Source of the DNA: Flavobacteriales bacterium 34_180_T64
GTDB lineage: Bacteria > Bacteroidota > Bacteroidia > Flavobacteriales > Flavobacteriaceae
Assembly (NCBI GenBank): GCA_002162765.1
Contig: MAAR01000016.1
Span: 89,769 to 153,768, forward strand
DNA length: 64,000 nt
Reading direction: 5' to 3'
Positions 61,988 through 64,000 of the stretch are shown one piece after another. Positions within the stretch are counted from its first letter, which is position 1. The number at the start of each line of letters is the position of its first letter. The position numbers were made by a program, and so were the translations under genes. Below the pieces are notes generated by a model. That model worked only from the letters and a program-made list of their open reading frames with translations. It did no database searches and was not told the origin of the DNA.

Positions 61988-62014
61988 AAAAAAGCAACCT
62001 AAAAAGGTTGCTTT
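61988..62014 (-). terminator. Terminator of lpdA
   Basis: On the minus strand AAAGCAACCT-TTTT-AGGTTGCTTT followed by more T. It lies 25-50 bp past the lpdA stop. The stem is almost the same as that of the 51649 terminator. Confidence 0.85.
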
Positions 62015-62038
62015 CTGCATTATTTGATAATGTGTCTA

Positions 62039-63436
62039 TTACACATGTAGCGCCTTATCATCAACAGCTAATGCTGCTTCTTTTATCGCTTCAGTAAATG
62101 ATGGATGTGCATGAGACATGCGAGACACGTCTTCTGCAGATGCTCTATATTCCATAGCGACAACTGCTTCAGCAATCATATCTGCTGCACGTGCACCAAT
62201 CATATGAACTCCTAATATTTCATCTGTAGTAGCATCAGCTAATACTTTTACAAATCCATCTAAATCCATACTCGCGCGACTTCTTCCTAAAGCTCGCATT
62301 GGAAATTGTCCTGCCTTATAATCAACGCCAGCATCTTTAAGCTCCTCCTCGGTTTTACCAACAGAAGCTACTTCAGGCCAAGTGTAAACTACACCTGGAA
62401 TTAAATTATAATCGATATGCGGTTTTTGACCTGCTAATATTTCAGCAACTAACACACCTTCTTCAGAAGCTTTATGAGCTAACATGGCACCTTTAACAAC
62501 ATCGCCAATCGCATAAATATTTGATGCTGATGTTTGCAGATGTTCATTCACTTCTACCTGACCTCTATCAGTCAAATTCACTCCTGCAGCTTCAGCATTT
62601 AAGCCATCTGTATAAGGACGACGTCCTACTGAAACTAGACAATAATCTCCTCTGAATTCAACTTCAGCTCCTTTTTTATTATCTGCTTTTACGATTACTT
62701 CATCTCCTACACGTTCAACGGATTTCACTTTATGAGAGGCATTTATTTTGAATTTCTGCTTCTTTAGAACCTTATTCAATTCCTTAGACAATCCTGAATC
62801 CATCGTTGGAATAATTCTGTCCATATATTCAATAACAGAAACTTCAGCACCTAGTCTTTTATAAACTTGACCTAACTCTAATCCAATTACGCCTCCTCCA
62901 ATAACAATTAAATGTTTTGGAATCTCTTTAAGTTTTAAGGCTTCTGTGGATGTAATAATTCTATCTTTATCTAAATCTATGAATGGTAAGTTAGAAGGTT
63001 TACTTCCAGTGGCAATTATCGTATTTTTTGCTTCTATTTCAATCGTCTCTTTACCAGAAATAGTAATATGAGTCGCATCTTTAAAACTACCTAGTCCTTC
63101 GTAAACATCAATTTTATTTTTCTTCATTAAGAAATCAATACCACTAGTGGTTTGATCGACTACAGATTGTTTACGTTCAATCATTTTTTGAAGATTGACT
63201 TTAACTTCACCAGGAATTTCAATTCCATGTTCTTCGAAATGTTTTATAGCATCTTCATAGTGATGAGATGAATCTAATAGCGCTTTACTCGGAATGCAGC
63301 CAACATTTAAACATGTACCTCCTAGTTTTGAATATTTCTCAATTATTGCAGTTTTCATGCCTAGTTGTGCACAGCGTATAGCTGCTACATAACCTCCAGG
63401 ACCAGAACCGATAACGGCTACATCGTATGAATTCAT
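62039..63436 (-). CDS. lpdA: Dihydrolipoyl dehydrogenase
   Basis: This E3 component (465 residues) of 2-oxoacid dehydrogenases and of the glycine cleavage system has the FAD motif VAVIGSGPGGYVAAIRCAQLG, the redox-active disulfide GGTCLNVGCIPSKALL, the NAD motif LIVIGGGVIGLELGQVYKRLGAEVSVIE, IYAIGDVVKGAMLAHKASEEG and the catalytic HAHPSFTEAIKEAA near the C terminus. No partner dehydrogenase genes are adjacent, so it probably serves several complexes. Confidence 0.95.
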   Translation of the reverse strand: MNSYDVAVIGSGPGGYVAAIRCAQLGMKTAIIEKYSKLGGTCLNVGCIPSKALLDSSHHYEDAIKHFEEHGIEIPGEVKVNLQKMIERKQSVVDQTTSGIDFLMKKNKIDVYEGLGSFKDATHITISGKETIEIEAKNTIIATGSKPSNLPFIDLDKDRIITSTEALKLKEIPKHLIVIGGGVIGLELGQVYKRLGAEVSVIEYMDRIIPTMDSGLSKELNKVLKKQKFKINASHKVKSVERVGDEVIVKADNKKGAEVEFRGDYCLVSVGRRPYTDGLNAEAAGVNLTDRGQVEVNEHLQTSASNIYAIGDVVKGAMLAHKASEEGVLVAEILAGQKPHIDYNLIPGVVYTWPEVASVGKTEEELKDAGVDYKAGQFPMRALGRSRASMDLDGFVKVLADATTDEILGVHMIGARAADMIAEAVVAMEYRASAEDVSRMSHAHPSFTEAIKEAALAVDDKALHV

Positions 63437-63472
63437 AAGATTTTTTTGTAGTTGAATTTTTTAAATCGAATA

Positions 63473-63504
63473 CAAAAGTACGACTTTGTCTGATTAATTA
63501 CGAA
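63473..63504 (-). promoter_or_regulatory. Predicted lpdA promoter
   Basis: TACTTTTG on the minus strand (63480-63473) with TTCG (63504-63501) 20 bp upstream; the leader to the ATG is 36 bp. Confidence 0.45.
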
Positions 63505-63556
63505 TGCATTTATGTGTAATTTATTTGATTTAATAATTTTAAATAAAAACCATTTT

Positions 63557-64000
63557 TTATAATACTAAACTAAAATGTCCTTTTAAAATTTTACCGTCTT
63601 CATATTGAATAATATACCAATAGTCACTACTAGGCATTTGAGCATTATTGTAAATCCCATCCCACCCTAAGTAAACATACTGATTGATTAATTGTTTAAG
63701 TAATTTACCATAACGATCAAAGATTAAAATTTCCTTTATCATACCACAATCATTTGGCACAATCCAATAGTCGTGATAACCATCATTATTTGGGGTAAAA
63801 AAATCAGGAGGAGGTGCACATCCTTCTTCGGTAGTGAAACTCTCCTCCAAACAGCCCAAAGCGGAACCATCCCCATTATAGGGTACGATACTCACATAAA
63901 TCACGGCGTTATCTGGAAGGTCTCCCGCCAGATCATAAGTCAGTACATTACCAACATCCAAGGCGTTTAATATATCTGTCCCTCCTGAAGTGGTCCCGAC
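63557..64000 (-). CDS. C-terminal end of a large gliding-motility/type IX-secreted protein (type B sorting domain, 5' end missing)
   Basis: The frame stays open to the window edge, so only the last 147 residues are visible. They carry a fragment of an extracellular beta domain (VIYVSIVPYNGDGSALGCLEE) followed by the type B C-terminal sorting domain: PPPDFFTPNNDGYHDYWIVP, IKEILIFDRYGKLLKQL, YVYLGWDGIYNNAQMPSSDYWYIIQYEDGKILKGHFSLVL. Type B signals usually end very large surface adhesins exported by the type IX system and linked to gliding. A TTG at 63961 is not a real start. Confidence 0.85.
   Translation of the reverse strand, partial: VGTTSGGTDILNALDVGNVLTYDLAGDLPDNAVIYVSIVPYNGDGSALGCLEESFTTEEGCAPPPDFFTPNNDGYHDYWIVPNDCGMIKEILIFDRYGKLLKQLINQYVYLGWDGIYNNAQMPSSDYWYIIQYEDGKILKGHFSLVL

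Noticed and set aside
1..64000. tRNA or rRNA genes, riboswitches (including a Moco riboswitch ahead of moeA), phage or IS genes
   Set aside because: I scanned gaps for T-loop-like sequence, structured leaders and transposase motifs and saw none. A tRNAscan-SE and Infernal run would be needed to be certain.

Overview
The window is a stretch of a Bacteroidota chromosome, most likely from a marine-type member of the Flavobacteriaceae. The DNA is AT-rich. Promoters of the Bacteroidota type (TTTG, 17-20 bp, TAnnTTTG) can be read at several genes. The window also carries type IX secretion C-terminal domains, a TonB-dependent receptor paired with a DUF4249 lipoprotein, DUF6090 proteins and AraC regulators with a seven-helix membrane half, all typical of this group. 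No tRNA, rRNA, CRISPR array, insertion sequence or phage gene was seen, and no gap between genes exceeds about 300 bp.

Region 1 (1-22 kb) is a molybdenum-enzyme island. A leftward periplasmic nitrate reductase operon (napD, napA, a NapB-like cytochrome with a duplicated diheme module, a tetraheme lipoprotein, an iron-sulfur protein and an NrfD-type membrane subunit cut by the window edge) diverges from a tight rightward operon for molybdenum cofactor (moeA, a ModE-type HTH protein, a TauE/SafE permease, mobA, moaD, moeB, moaE, a moaC-moaB fusion, moaA). NAD synthesis genes nadA-nadB follow. Facing them are fdhD, fdhB and fdhA, encoding an NAD-linked molybdenum formate dehydrogenase, preceded by formate-tetrahydrofolate ligase (fhs). 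The cofactor operon thus sits between its two client enzymes, and formate can be either oxidised to NADH and CO2 or fed into one-carbon metabolism.

Region 2 (22-37 kb) is a leftward cluster encoding the complete reductive pyrimidine degradation route. It holds PreA/PreT, dihydropyrimidinase, beta-ureidopropionase, a beta-alanine-type aminotransferase and a CoA-acylating semialdehyde dehydrogenase, with NCS1 and SSS transporters. An adenine deaminase lies just upstream. Palindromic intergenic repeats (GTCATTGCGAGG and GTCATTCC types) are confined to 24-39 kb, and a DUF6090 gene is inserted in the cluster.

Region 3 (37-46 kb) is mixed housekeeping: tilS, pabB, a DEAD-box helicase, an S1/P1 nuclease, a mechanosensitive-channel homologue in an operon with a sigma factor and an unlisted 58-residue protein, and a TPR lipoprotein. 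tilS and the helicase have promoter -7 elements only 4 nt before their ATG, suggesting leaderless mRNAs.

Region 4 (46-64 kb) is a surface and envelope region. It holds three tandem secreted leucine-rich-repeat proteins with type IX signals plus a short fourth copy, a TonB receptor/DUF4249 pair, an amidase, a SYLF-domain protein, two AraC/7TM regulators each followed by a probable target, an acyltransferase, a second DUF6090 gene and a DUF6090 remnant on the opposite strand, dihydrolipoyl dehydrogenase, and the end of a large gliding/type IX secretion (type B) protein.
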